This document shows, in pieces, positions 11,530 to 43,900 of a DNA stretch of 64,000 nt. The translations under genes were made by a program, and so were the position numbers. Under the pieces are notes generated by a model that was not told the DNA's origin, did no database searches, and saw only the letters and a program-made list of their open reading frames with translations. This DNA comes from Mytilus galloprovincialis (Eukaryota > Mollusca > Bivalvia > Mytilida > Mytilidae), in assembly GCF_965363235.1 (NCBI RefSeq), contig NC_134842.1, positions 36,745,958 to 36,809,957 on the forward strand, written 5' to 3'. The first letter of the stretch is position 1; the number at the start of each line of letters is the position of its first letter.

Positions 11530-12370
11530 CCGGCGTCACACATCAGCGTAAAGCTCCGACGTACACAGGGCGTGGTAAAAAATCATTTACGCTGCCTATA
11601 CGCTATTATATTAAGTTTGGATGCATTCAACCAATCAATCATATCTGTATGGTGTGCACAAAAAGCTTTAAGCGTGTATTGGTCGTACAAGAAGCATACC
11701 TAAGCGTTTACCGGACGTTCAAGTAACGCATGTTGGCGTATGTCTGGCATTTGTCTAACGTAGATGGAATGCACGCTACGAAGGAAAAAAATCTCTTGAA
11801 CGTATTTGAGACGCGTCCCGGTCGTATCTGGGACGATAATTCGTGCTTTCAGCGTGTCTGGGACGTTTTATTATGGGGTGTTTGTTACAAATACACTCGC
11901 ATACCTTTTAGTTAAAGTCGAACGATCTTGAAGCGTATACAACGTGCCATAAACCCAACTTCGGACAGTGATCGTTTCCGTTCCGGAACTATTTTCCTTT
12001 ACTCCATAGTGTAGAGTAGTATGCGGACCCGTATTCGGATCGGAACTGGAACTGCTGGGGAGTTTGGCCGTAAACGTGTCTCGAACTTATCTGTAGCATT
12101 TTCAACGCGCTTGTACCGTATGTATTACGTGCGTGTACCGTTAAGGTATACGTTAGACAAACGCTTGAGCTGGATGAAGATTTCCTGGAGTTATAGCGTT
12201 CACCAAGCGTATACCTGTGCATTTCTACGTACTATCAAACTTATGCAACGCGCGTCTAACGATTGCTAAGCGTTCCTCCGGCGTGCAAATAACGTATACC
12301 GACTTGGTCAATTTTCTCTGTTCGTCTGGTGCACGCCGGTCTATATCTATACGCCAATGTGTAACGCCGG
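11530..12370. mobile_element. CpG-rich element with terminal inverted repeats, no transposase
   Basis: Ends CCGGCGTCACACAT at 11530 and ATGTGTAACGCCGG at 12370 are inverted repeats matching at 13 of 14 bases. The 841 bp interior is richer in GC and CpG than its surroundings and is studded with GCGTAT/ATACGC and ACGT-type words on both strands (for example near 11730, 11935, 12140, 12205, 12293 and 12350). The short open frames inside are not gene-like. I read it as a non-autonomous DNA transposon; superfamily unknown. No clear target-site duplication was found. Confidence 0.7.
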
Positions 12371-12374
12371 CATA

Positions 12375-12640
12375 AGCGAGTGACAGACGTAAATATATTC
12401 TGGAATACGTGTTCATTTAAGGGGTCATAAAATTAAAAGTGTATTATACCCTAGAAATGAAAACAAATCAAGCTCTTACTAGTATGAGTAAAAGTGCATG
12501 AAACAGCTGGCATCAAACTTGAAACTTTGTGAACTTTTAACTCGAGAAAAGTAATGAACGGCGGGAAAGCGCTGTTCTCCTGAAAACCACTTTACAGTTT
12601 TGTAACGTCACAAAGATGGAGCGTCAATGCGGTTTTGGTG
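12375..12640. other. short gene-free stretch
   Basis: Nothing recognised except its position immediately upstream of the P450-like exon fragment. Confidence 0.35.
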
Positions 12641-12641
12641 C

Positions 12642-12708
12642 TGCAAAACAAGAAACAAATACTATGATGACTTTTGACCCCAAGCTATCATTTTGAAATA
12701 CCAAACTT
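12642..12708 (+). pseudogene. P450 exon fragment (copy of the [10 protein letters not shown] exon)
   Basis: CTTTTGACCCCAAGCTATCA followed by TTTTGAAATACCAAAC nearly matches the intact P450 exon at 19557-19595 (CTTTTGACCCCAGGCTTCCA, TTTTGAAATACTCAAACC). Weaker similarity extends upstream to about 12642. No open exon or donor surrounds it. It is probably a remnant of a second P450 copy, or of a partial duplication, just upstream of the surviving gene. Confidence 0.6.
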
Positions 12709-12892
12709 TGTGTTACAGATTATTGCAGGTAAGAACTGAGAGTAAAATTAATAACATTGAATATGAAATAAGTTACTGAAGTAATGGCATAGTTTGTTTT
12801 TATGTTGTATTGTTACTTCACTGTCCCAGGGAAGGGTTGAACGCTCACAAACTTGTTTACCACGCCACATTATTGATGTGCACGTCCCAAGT

Positions 12893-13155
12893 CAGGAGCC
12901 TGTAGTTCAGTGTCTGTCGTTGGTTCATGTCTGACCTATTTGTTTTACATATAGTGTTTTGTTCTAAATAAGTCCGTCAGTTTTCTCAATTGAATTATTT
13001 CATAATTTGTATGTCGTAATCTTTTATAGGCGACCACACGGTATAGGGTTTCTCTCATTGTTGAAGGTTGTATGGTTGCCTATAATTGCTTACATCCACT
13101 TCATTTGAACTTTGGTGGATAGTTGTCTCATTTGTTAACATACCACATCTTCTTA
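12893..13155 (+). repeat. dispersed SINE-like repeat ending CATACCACATCTTC, copy 1
   Basis: Starts GAGCCTGTAGTTCAGTG, contains CGACCACACGGTAT, CTCATTGTTGAAGG and GATAGTTGTCTCATT, and ends CATACCACATCTTCTTA followed by TTTTATATATA. Copies 2 and 3 are at 18926-19175 and 27396-27525. The start weakly resembles a tRNA A box (TAGTTCAGTG), but no convincing B box is seen, so the SINE label is provisional. Confidence 0.65.
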
Positions 13156-13159
13156 CTTT

Positions 13160-13715
13160 TATATATATATTTAGTGTGTGAATATACGGTTATCTTAAAT
13201 TTTGATATACATTGACCGGTTATACATTGAGCGGTTTTGAAAATGTCAATCACACACGTATCAACCAGATAAAAATTAAACAAAAAACTGTATATATATA
13301 TATAACATGACAACGAGTTCTCGGGTTGTGTATTACGAGAGGATAAAAAATCATCTTTTTTCAAATTTTCAGATTTGGGAAGAGGAAAACTGCGATTTTT
13401 TTTATTTCTCTGCAATAAGATTCATTAAATTGTATAAAACTTGAAAGTGAAAATAAAATTGGGCCTGAAGCGTGGTTTTATATACCTCTCCATATCATAC
13501 AAAGCTTGTAAACATATGAGATGAATATCTTTTTTTTCTGACAATGGTTTCATTTCTAAATCTTATATTGAAATGAAAATAGAAATTTTCTAAATAAAAT
13601 TATAAAAACAATGAAAAATAAAAGTGGAGGGTGTTAGTTATCAATTTACGACAACGTTAGTTCTTTCTTTGTCAAGTTCCTTACTTATATTTCAGTTCTT
13701 ACATGTTCATGTACA
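13160..13715. other. gene-free stretch upstream of P450 exon 1
   Basis: The region directly 5' of the P450 start has no strong TATA box or clear 5' UTR intron that I can place. The reverse open frame 13128-13415 has no recognisable domain. Confidence 0.4.
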
Positions 13716-13728
13716 TTGAATTTCAGCA

Positions 13729-33421
<19,693 letters not shown>

Positions 33422-33439
33422 AGCAGAATAGTCTACTCA

Positions 33440-33445
33440 AATAAA
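33440..33445 (+). terminator. candidate poly(A) signal of the P450 gene
   Basis: AATAAA begins 18 bases after the TAA stop (33419-33421). This is close, but it is the first match. A later AATAAA is near 33821. Confidence 0.4.
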
Positions 33446-33449
33446 ATAC

Positions 33450-34330
33450 CAAAACAGAATTTACTAATAAACAACAGAGATACTGTAAATACGTAGATCA
33501 ATGTCTGAAAAAAATGTGGCTGTCAACAGCATCATTTTTTAAGCTTTATTTTGAAGATGTTGGTCCAGTTTTCTCCCTGTCATTTGATAACTTTGACACC
33601 TTTGTTACTTACGTTAGATTATCAGTGTCATGTACTTTAATGAAATCAGGAATATTTGTATCGACATTAGGTTCGTGGAATACTAGTAATAAAGATAATA
33701 ATAATTAAAGAAGACGATCATAGTTTGGAAGTACATGACCACATTTAAATCTGAAATATGATGTTATTATCTCTATTATATATTTTTAGATTTATAATCA
33801 ATTTAAGTTATAAAAAGAAATAAAAAGAGATGTGGAATATCTGTAAAAGTGCTCTAAAGAACATAAACAAATCAAACAGAAAAAATAATAAACGTCATTA
33901 TCATTGAGCAGGACATTTTTACGAAGAATTCAAATCAAGTAGTGGGTATTTAAGCAACGAAATTATCTGATTTCCGGTCGATAACATGAGCATTCATAAT
34001 ACTTGTTTTCGCTTAAATGTTTTGTTTTAAAAGTATTGCGCTTCAACGTCTGTTTTTTTCTTCTCTGAAATGTATTGTCTATTCCGTCCTCCGCTGAGGT
34101 CAAAATACAGTTTTCATCACCAAAAAGTGTCTATTCAATATGTCAAACTCTTAATTGTTCCAAGGCCTGTCTAGATCTGCTATCACCACAAATCCCCGAG
34201 TGGACAAGTTATTTGGAAATGAAGAGTTTTTTAATACTTGAGAAAATTAATATACACCAATCATTATATCAAATACTAAAACTTAAAATGGATATTCATA
34301 TATCATCAATCGATGAAAACTTTTAATATT
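33450..34330. other. gene-free stretch downstream of P450
   Basis: The open frames at 33514-33708 and 34075-34326 have no recognised domain. Nothing else supported. Confidence 0.4.
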
Positions 34331-34334
34331 TTAT

Positions 34335-34610
34335 AGCTGTATTTCAAACACAGTTTCACTGGTATTAATTACGGTAATTCAATTGCAATTGGATCTAATT
34401 GTGCACACTACTGGTCTATTTGCTATTGTACTCATATGAAACAGATTTCACACAGAAACTTTTCAAAGACAGGAATAAAACGCATCTTGGAAAGTTCTTT
34501 AATTCCCCTTTCAAAAGTACTATTGATTTCCTGTCACTCAATCACCCACATTTCAACGAGAACCTACATCTCATCATTTATCCTATTGAACAGAATAGAG
34601 GATACTAACG
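34335..34610 (+). mobile_element. decayed Penelope-like fragment on the plus strand
   Basis: 34399-34608 reads LLLYSYETDFTQKLFKDRNK, FFNSPFK, then SLNHPHFNENLHLI with YPIE. This aligns with LFLYSYEAEFIQNLLKDKKK, FFNFTFR and SLNNPYFSQYLHLI of copy 1. Upstream, VFQTQ...GSNCA-like pieces match VFQQTVGIPMGTNCA. It is broken and in the opposite orientation to the other copies. Confidence 0.75.
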
Positions 34611-34664
34611 GAACATGAGAGATATATCGTTTGTCAATCTAAATATGATAGCTTTATTTCAATA

Positions 34665-34716
34665 CTCATAAATTATCGTTGATCATCTCAACGAAATTGA
34701 TTTTCTCGCTTGAGCC
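34665..34716 (+). repeat. single arm of the 4.2 kb hairpin family
   Basis: AATTATCGTTGATCATCTCA, ACGAAATTG and TTTTCTCGCTTGAG match 4243-4288. The second arm is absent. Confidence 0.65.
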
Positions 34717-34719
34717 AGT

Positions 34720-35500
34720 AAATTTTTTTCAATTGATGGTTGAATACGACTAACTAACGTGTATATATATTCTCTTAAAATCTGCTTAAGTGACACTTTG
34801 ACAATGTCGTTTTACACAACTAAGTGTCCGGTTATTATGTTAATTTTCCTCATAGTTGAAAGTGAGGATTATGTGAGTTTACATATTTTATAAAAGTTTC
34901 AGTATCATTTCAACTTAGAAAAAAAAATTCCTTAATCTATTTTATAACAAAATTCAGTCAAACACAAACATTAATTACATGATACTAGGTACATGGGATT
35001 GACGTGAAAAAGTAACTTTCTTTGGATTTTTGAAATAGTCCGAATGCTTACTTTGATTTTTCTGTGGACATTTTTTACTTTGCCAATTCATATATACTAT
35101 AACGGTTATCTCTGCAAAATTAATCATATATGTTTGTGTAAAATACGACTGAAAAAGTAACCCAGTACATAGGTTCCTTTAAAGAATAAAACAAAAGCTA
35201 ATTTTAAAAGTATGTGAATATAATATGGAAATCACTACAAAGTAGGGATCTTCAAATATTCAGTGGATTTTTTGTTTAGCTGTGATGTGTTAATGACATG
35301 ATTATTTACTGTATTTTAATCTGCCGTGTATTTTTTTTAAAGACATACAACTACGAAATTGTTGGCTGCTGTGTTGGCTGGTACGAACACAAAGCACACT
35401 GCGAGAACTTTAATCTTGTTTTTAATCTTTTTCTGTTTGTCCTGTATGGATAGTTAAGCAATCATGTAACTTCTCCTTACTTTTAAAGCTTTGGTCCATT
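34720..35500. other. gene-free stretch
   Basis: AT-rich, with no exon or repeat I can place. Confidence 0.4.
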
Positions 35501-35506
35501 ATTTAT

Positions 35507-37135
35507 TTAAACAAATAATACTAGAAAAAGAGGAACGAAAGATACCAAAGGGACAGTCAAACTCATAAATCTAAAACAAACTGACAACGCCATGGCTAAA
35601 AATGAAAAAAACAAACAGAAAAACAATAGAACACATGACACAACATAGAAAACTAAAGAATAAACAACACGAACCCCACCAAAAACTAGGGGTGATCTCA
35701 GGTGCTCCGGAAGGGTAAGCAGATCCTGCTCCACATGCTCCACATGTCTCCTATAAGTATCGTTGTGGTATATAGGAATCATAAGTGTTGCTTATGTGAT
35801 TACAAATCCGGTAAACAGTCTAATTCGGTAGGTCACATTCATGAATTTACGAAGGGATGATTTCAACTTCACCATTTGGAACTCTTGGTTTAATAGCTTC
35901 CTTGTGAGCAGTAACCCTCTATCAAGAAAATCATGATAGGAAATGCAAGCACGGGAATATCGTATCAATTGGGAGAAATATACCCCGTATGCAGGTTCTG
36001 CTGGAATGTTGCTACTTAGAAATGGAAAGTTCACAATTGGAAAGCTGAAATCATCTCTTTTGTCGTAAAGTTTTGTTTTCAACCGACCCTATTGTCAATT
36101 TCTAGATGTAAGTCGAGATATGAAGCCGACTTAACTGTATCTGTAGTATCCTTTATCTCCAATTCGATGGGATAGATGCGTTCCACATAGTCACCAAATT
36201 TTGAATTGTTTAGTGAAAGAACGTCATCTATATAGCGGAAAGTAGAGTTAAAGGATATTGCTAACTTCTTATCTTTCTTCCTAAGAAGTTCCTGCATGAA
36301 GTCAGCCTCATAATAATAAAGAAACAAGTCGGCAAGTAGAGGGGCACAGTTTGTTCCCATTGGGATGCCGACAGTCTGTTGAAAAACACGTCCTCCGAAC
36401 GTTACAAATATGTTGTCAATCAAGAAATCAAGCATCTTGATACTATCGGTTTCAGAGAATTTTTTGTTTGAATCAGAGTGATTCTTTACAAAGTATGATT
36501 TATCCCTCCCTAAGACAAGATACTTGTATCTACGTTGGCCATTCTTTTTTATGAAGCAAAGTAATACCAACTCTTTCAATTTGTCTTTTAGTTTGGAATG
36601 TGGAATACTTGTGTAAAGAGTAGAAAAGTCAAATGTTTTAATACTGTTACAAGATGAAAGAGAGTTAGATTGTATGAACATAAAAGATCTTTGGAATTTT
36701 TAAGTCTCCACATCTGATTCACGCCACCTCTAGAATAGGCAGTTTCACAATAACTTTGAAGCCCGTCTTTGATTGCTGATAAAATAGATGTTAATAATTT
36801 AGAAAGAGGTTTCGTGGAGCACTTGGAAGACCCAGCAATGTACCGTTGTTTGTAAGGACACTTATGTAGTTTAGGTATCCAATACAGTGATGGAAGATCC
36901 AGTTCTTCATCTTTGGTTGAAATACCTGAGGAACAAAGAACAGACCTATGATTATCCAGGATTTCCTCTTTGGTAAGTGTCGTGAGGGTATATGTTGAGT
37001 TTCCAAGTGAATTGTCTATACCTAATTCGTTTATCAAGCAATTAATGTAGTGACTTTTACAGACAAAAACGATGTTATTTGGGGCTTTGAAGTGATGCCT
37101 TGTATTCTGCACTATTGTGTTGGCTTGAAATATGA
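35507..37135 (-). mobile_element. Penelope-like retroelement, copy 3 (partial, broken)
   Basis: The minus strand from 37112 holds SLYWIPKLHKCPYKQRYIAG, FDFSTLYTSIPHSKLKDKL, GIPMGTNCAPLLADLFLYYY, FRYIDDVLSLNN and LIRYSRACISYHDF in order, spread over more than one frame. The 3' region (35507-35782) matches that of copy 2. The N-terminal third is missing, so it is 5'-truncated. Only a few breaks and high similarity to copy 2 suggest it is fairly young. Confidence 0.87.
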
Positions 37136-37314
37136 TTCCTATGTTCTTTTTCTGTAAATTTTTGATTAATCATGATGCTAAGGTTTGTCTATACTTAGAC
37201 ATAGATTGCCTGGGCCATGTTTAGGACAACTTTTCGAAATGTTCTGTTTTTGGTGCTGTAGTATTTGTATATGATATGGCCTTCTAACTATTTTGATTTG
37301 AACCCAACTGATGA

Positions 37315-37375
37315 TCTGTCTTTGTAGACATAACACGCGTCTGGCGTAAAATAAACTATGAGCTTGGTATCTTTA
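37315..37375 (+). repeat. decayed hammerhead-repeat fragment
   Basis: CAACTGATGATCTGTC, TGTAGACATAACACGCGTCT and GGCGTAAAATAAACTATGAG follow the order of the 53.2 kb repeat (CTGATGAG, AGACGAAAC, GTCTGGCGTATT, CTGGTA). The GAAA box is degraded, so it is unlikely to be active. It lies next to the truncated end of Penelope-like copy 3. Confidence 0.6.
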
Positions 37376-37534
37376 TTGAGTGTTTATCCCCACTGAATCC
37401 TTTTCCCCTTTTAAAGTTCCTCTGAATCTATTAAACTTTTTACAGTAATGTAGTAGCCAGAATTGCAGAAATTGAAAAGTTTATATTTTAGGTCGTTGTC
37501 TCCTATAAGTATCGTTGTGGTATATAATGTAGAT

Positions 37535-37840
37535 TTTAACAATCTGAACACCTCTGCCCTGTCAGATTTTCTTCTATCTTTAAAGGTTTATAAGATAAAA
37601 GACAATAATTGCTCTGTTATATTTTAGCCTTAATGACCGCATTTGTTGGTAGACGATGGCAAAATACACTTTAATTAACTAGATACTCCAAGGCATAAAG
37701 ATGTACTCGATCATCACGTGACGGCGTTAAACCAATCACAACGTGATAGTTTACCCACGGTGCGATAATGTTTTTCATAAGTTAAAGAGTGTATTGATAC
37801 TTTGATATTCATTATAAGTTATATTTTTACAATTTTGTTA
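37535..37840. other. intergenic, between Penelope-like copy 3 and the lectin/vWA gene
   Basis: A short region with ATCATCACGTGACGG and AACCAATCACAACGTGAT (37710-37750) resembles the imperfect palindromes of other hairpin elements. No gene. Confidence 0.4.
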
Positions 37841-37842
37841 AT

Positions 37843-37848
37843 TTTATT
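37843..37848 (-). terminator. candidate poly(A) signal of the lectin/vWA gene
   Basis: TTTATT on the plus strand is AATAAA on the minus strand, about 63 bases past the stop codon at 37911-37913. Confidence 0.5.
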
Positions 37849-37910
37849 TCAATCTATGTGAACTACTTATATATGTAATACGCATGTGCATAAAAAGCTG
37901 AAAGACATTC

Positions 37911-40900
37911 TTATGGATACAATTGAAAAACAGAATCATTACACACATAATATGACGTCATACTAGACACAGCTTTCAAGCAGTCAAAAGGATCAGTGTG
38001 CGACTCTTTAGGTATAACTAACAACTGACTTGTATCTAAAAGTATTTCTGTATAATTAGTAGAAATAGGCTCATTATGGTTTGTGGCGACTCCCAAAACT
38101 TCAATATCTGATTGGTTTAGATTTAGTATTTGGTCTCTGATTTCCGCGGAATAACCAGTGAATAAAGATGAAAACATCATAACTATTTTCCTAGCCAGAG
38201 GTCGTCCACCATTTGAACTACGAAAGGCATCAACGCCTACAAATTGAAGAGTATGGCTTAAATTAGATTCAACAGACACCTTGTCTAACACAACTTGAAA
38301 GGCAGCTGCAATACGGCTGTGAACGTTGTTCGACCATGATAATTTAAATACATAATCAGCATGATCTGAGTATGCAACCATACCTATTTGTACGTTAGGG
38401 TTATCGTTATATAAATCTTCAAGTAATTTCCTGATGGCTGTTTTTCGGTATTGAAACCCAAAACTCGACTGATTCTTTTGAACATCTAAAATTACGATGA
38501 TGTCAGCTTCTGTGTTACGTACGCACACTAAAAATGAAGTAAATGGTTAAAGTTAGTTATTAAATAAAAAATATAACTTAATTGAGTCAAGACTTCATTC
38601 AGATTTTACCGTTAAATGAAATCAAGGCAACACCAATTAGAGAATGATTAATATGCAGTATTTTTTCAAAGAAGAAAAGAAAGATAAAATATCCGTTTTA
38701 ATTGTTATTAAAATTTACTTAAAATAAAGGAATTTGCCGTTGAGATCAAGAAACATGTTATGGGCGTCACAAAGTTTTGACTGACTCTGCCTTCGTCTTG
38801 TAAACTTTGAAATTTAGCTAATATCGAAACATATAATACTCTTTTGAACTGTTTTATATCATGAAAAACTTCCCAAATGACAAATTTTAAAACATGTTAA
38901 AAATTAAAAAACAGTGAAAAGCTATTCTCAAAAATATATATATTTGAATTTAAAATAGAATATATATAAAATAGATTTTGAAATAATCATCCAGTTACCA
39001 ATTTTTTGTTGTAATTCAAAGAGGAGATTAAAATTTTTCAAAAGCTATTCTACTCATTTTTTGGGGGTATTTTTAGAAAAATATAACAAGAATCCTAATT
39101 TTGGCTAAGGATTTATCACATTTGTAAAAGGTGGCTTTTTCGACACTTTTACATAAATCCAACTCTTCTTCCAAAGGTTAAGTTGGAAGGCATAATGCAA
39201 ATTTTCTATAAACAGCGTATACAAATATCTACCCTGTCGTCTGACGGGGCCATGTCTTGTATACAACTGAAGAATGTTTTCTAAATTTTCGAACTTTTTA
39301 TTTTTTAATTGAAGGGACCAAAACAGTGGGTTTTTTAATTACTATAGATCAGTTATTGTGAAACTAGCATTTCAAGGACAATTGTTTAAAAAAAATGTTT
39401 TCGTTTATTTTATATGAATTAAGACGGAGGGTAAGATGCATTTTTCAATTTGTTAATTCGTTTATAAAAATTCAAACAGTTTGCTTGAAGTTTAATTAGA
39501 TAACTTTACACATGAGATGTCGACAAATAGTGTATTTGTTAAGCATGTGGTAGAATTGGCACTCATACCACATCTAGTACCGTTAATTTTATTATCATAT
39601 CTAGTAGTATTGTAAAAAAGCATTAGGATTATATAAGTGTATGTAGCTAAATATCTACCTGGACAACTGACGTCTATACTGTCTTGTATTAGCTGGTTGT
39701 AAATATCATCTAGGTGCATATGGGTGAACGCGTAATATTTACTGAATGCAATGTTTACAATCTCATCGTGAGAAACTGCATTCCCAATGCCTACTGTGAA
39801 AAGTTTTATTCTTTTTTCTCTCATTTTTTTGGCTTGTGATAATGCGTTCATTCTATCAGATGACAAACCATCATAAATTAAAATGACGTATTTGTAAGCA
39901 GAGATACGAGATCCAGATGACTTGTCGTGAAATATCTGCAATTAACGAAAAATGAAAACCATTAACATGATAAGCACTGAAAGTTTCAGAAAGATACTCA
40001 TCGATAAAGTGAATTTTACTCCTTGTTAACCTCTCCCTATAGATTTGTTCACATGCCTAAGTCGAATGGTAAACAATAAGATTAAAAAGAGCCTTCAAAT
40101 CAAAACTGAAGACTTATAATCAAGAGTATTATCGCACGACCCGGGGTTAATTAGTTTTAAAAGTTAACAATTTGAAATATTGTTTGTTATATTTGAGAAG
40201 TTTTGTAAAATGTGTTTTTTGTATTATTTTTCATACCTCGTCTGCTTTTTGTAAGGCCTCACCAGTATTTGTTGGTCCATTAGAAATGTGTATTTCATGA
40301 AATGCAGATGTAACTGATTGTACACTTTTATATTCTACAAAGTTAAAGACAAGCGAGGGATGGTAGTTGTATTTCATCAGAGCAATTTGAAAATCTTCAG
40401 ATCCTATAGGCAACCTTTTAACAATGTACGTCATAATTTCGATAGTTCTATTTAGATGACCTTCTGTACTGGTAGATGTATCTACTATGAAAAGAATATC
40501 AGCTGGCCCGGGTCTACAGTCTATGAAAAAAAGTTATAGTTCATGCGATACATTATTAACATAATTCATAATCTGTAGGCAAGTAAACTAATTATTATTC
40601 TTATTTACTTGCACCATTTTCTGTATGTCTGCTGAATGACCAGAATTCGTCGCATATTTATAGTGTCAATAATTCTGCAATTTATTGATTAATGTTGTCA
40701 AAAGATGAAAATAATAATGGCAGTTTCATGAGCCACAAATGTTTTTATCACTTTTCTTTTCTTCATTTTTCTTCTTTTGAGGGTAAAAAAAGGTAACCAT
40801 TTCCATAATAAAGAATACTAGTAAACTTCAAAACTTCATCAGCATTATATCTTAATATTGGTTTCTGGCAACATATTGATAAACTATCTTAACATTATAC

Positions 40901-43900
40901 AATATTCCAAACATTAAGAAAGAACCATTATGTAGCTTCAAAGAATAAAAGGCTAGAATAAAAAACGATTATCTTTTACTCTGATAAATAATTATAGATT
41001 ATTACATGGCATTTTTCATATTGCCCTGGTATCAGCCCTAGACTCCAATATCAAGCCAGAGGGCTTTAGCCCGAGGGCTTGATATGGGTCGTGGGCTGGT
41101 ACCAGGGACCATATGAAAAATGACATGTAATAATCTATTTATCACATATTTTTAAGCAAGAGAAAACAAATAGCTTACACCAAATTATGTTTGATATTTC
41201 ATCAAAAATCAAAAAGATATTTAACGAAAATAAAATAAAAAATGTATCACTGTGAGTTTAAAAAAAGTTCGTATCACAGTAGGTAAACAACGTTTTGTGA
41301 AAAGTTTCAGAAATGATTAACAATAAATATATTAATTCTAAGAATTGCAAATATTAAACGACTTTAAAATGTTACATTACAAATGTTAAAAATGCTTAAG
41401 AAGAATCCTATATCGCTACTCATTCCAGTGTGGCGTCATATATTTTATAAATTCTTTATGACGTCAAAATTTTACGGGAACTTTTGTGATTTTCACTGTT
41501 GATTTCTACTTTTTTCTTCTACAGCAGATTCGTAACTTTCTAAATTTCTTTTCATTGTGTTCAACTTGTTTACAAATAGTCTTTGATTGACAGTTTACCG
41601 GAAGTTAAACTCGGGGGCTTGATATGGATTTCGAGGGCTGATATCGATATCGGCCCCGAGGGCTGATAACCAACCTTGACTTCCGGCTATTATTGGCCAT
41701 GCAAAAACGTACATATCAGTACAAAATATGTGATAAGATATTTTAAAATCTAAATGTTGCTTTGGACAAGATAAAAATGTTTATACCAGGTTTACAAACA
41801 TTCCACTGTATCTTTTTCTGACCATTACAGTTAAAATTATCCACGTTTGTGTCATTACTGCATGTGATGTTATAATCATTCAAATCACAGGGTTTACCTG
41901 GAAAAAAATGTGAATGAGTATGTTGAGTATGTTAAACTGTCCCGTTATTTCAGCAAATATCTTTAGGTTATAAAAGTTACATATAAAACTTCTATTGCAT
42001 AAAACAAGAGTACAATGAGGCTGACAGAACTATAACAATATATCAAGGGTTTAGTTTTGTTAATCGATGTTTGGCTTTTGGGTAGTCTTTTTTTGGGTCA
42101 TTTCTGTTCCGACAAAACCAATAAAAGTCTACTTTGACAGGAAGTAGCAATATATAAGGAGTGAGCCCGGATGAATGCGGCTTTTCTTGGATCTAAGCTT
42201 ATACGAGAGCAAGACACTAGGTCTAAAAAGTATTTTTTTATCCAGTAATAACACAGAGACAGAGTCAATTTTATTTCAATGAAGAAACTGTTAACTTATC
42301 AAAGATACTAGGATTTAAATTTTGTATTAAATGAACTGCACAAAACTATCTTAAATTCAAGCGTATACGAGCGAAAGACACTATGTTTTAAAAGATGTAA
42401 GAATATTGCTTTATCAAGTTATAACACAAAGACAGATACGATTTTATTTCAATGACGAAAATGTAAATAAAGTTACCTTAGATATCAGGATTGAAATTTT
42501 GTATTTAATAAACTCTACAAATTGACCCCTTCAACAAAGTCACATAGTATAATGCTTTAAAACAATAATACTGAACTTCAAGGTAAATACAAAAAGAAAA
42601 AAGAAAAAAAAATGACATCATCACACGTTATTAACAAACGGAAGGAGTAAAAATCAATTGTCACATTCCTGACTTGGTACTGGCATTTTCCGAAGAGTGA
42701 TAACAAATTACTGTTTTGTACATTGGGAACCATTGCGTAACACTTCGTTTGGGATACTCTGTTGCAGGTGTTGAAGATCGTCTTTCGGTATACGATAGAG
42801 GAGAAAAAACCGCTATAGATTGTTCATTATAGAATTTCAAATTTTAGAATTTCTATGGATAAAGAGACTCTTTTATATGAACTGACGAACGATGAAATTG
42901 CAAGTTCAGGGTTTCTTTGGATATCTCTCACTTTACATTTCAAATGTTTAAACACTGTCATTATCACAGATGTCCACGTATACTGACAAGACTGTAACAT
43001 AAGTAATTTATTCGCATAAGATGGGAAACGTTTTCAAATGTTATGGATGAGCTCATGCTTGATTTTCTCACTCTTCGTCATTTTGAATGAATGTTGTCTC
43101 AGTCTTGAACAAGAATTTTTTTCTTGATTTTTTTTCGATCGACTTAAGAATATGCGTTCTCAACAATTACCAATCCCTTTATATTTGCATGGACTTGTAA
43201 TAGATACTTATGTTATGTTACTACGCTGAACATGAAAAACTACAAGATACTTATGTTATGTTACTACGCTGAACAAGAAAACCTACAAGATACTTATGTT
43301 ATGTTACTACGCTGAACAAGAAAACCTACAAGATACTTATGTTATGTTACTACGCTGAACATGAAAAACTACAAGATACTTATGTTATGTTACTATGCTG
43401 AACATGAAAAGCTACAAGATACTTATTTTATGTTACTTCGCTGATACATAAACATGAAAACCTACAAGATACTTTATGTTATGTTACTACGCTGAACATG
43501 AAAAGCTACAAGATACTTATGTTATGTTACTACGCTGAACAAGAAAACCTACAAGATACTTATGTTATGTTACTTCGCTGATACATAAACATGAAAACCT
43601 ACAAGATACTTTATGTTATGTTACTACGCTGAACATGAAAAACTAAAATATACTTATGTTATGTTACTACGCTGAACATGAAAAGCTACAAGATACTTAT
43701 GTTATGTTACTACGCTGAACATGAAAAACTACAAGATACTTATGTTATGTTACTACGCTGAACAAGAAAACCTACAAGACACTTATGTTATGTTACTTCG
43801 CTGAACATGAAAACCTACAAGATACTTATGTTATGTTACTACGCTGAACAAGAAAACCTACAAGATACTTATGTTATGTTACTACGCTGAACATGAAAAA

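Noticed and set aside
12893-12935. Possible tRNA gene (TAGTTCAGTG A-box-like start)
   Set aside because: No B box at the right distance and no cloverleaf pairing; the segment belongs to a dispersed repeat.
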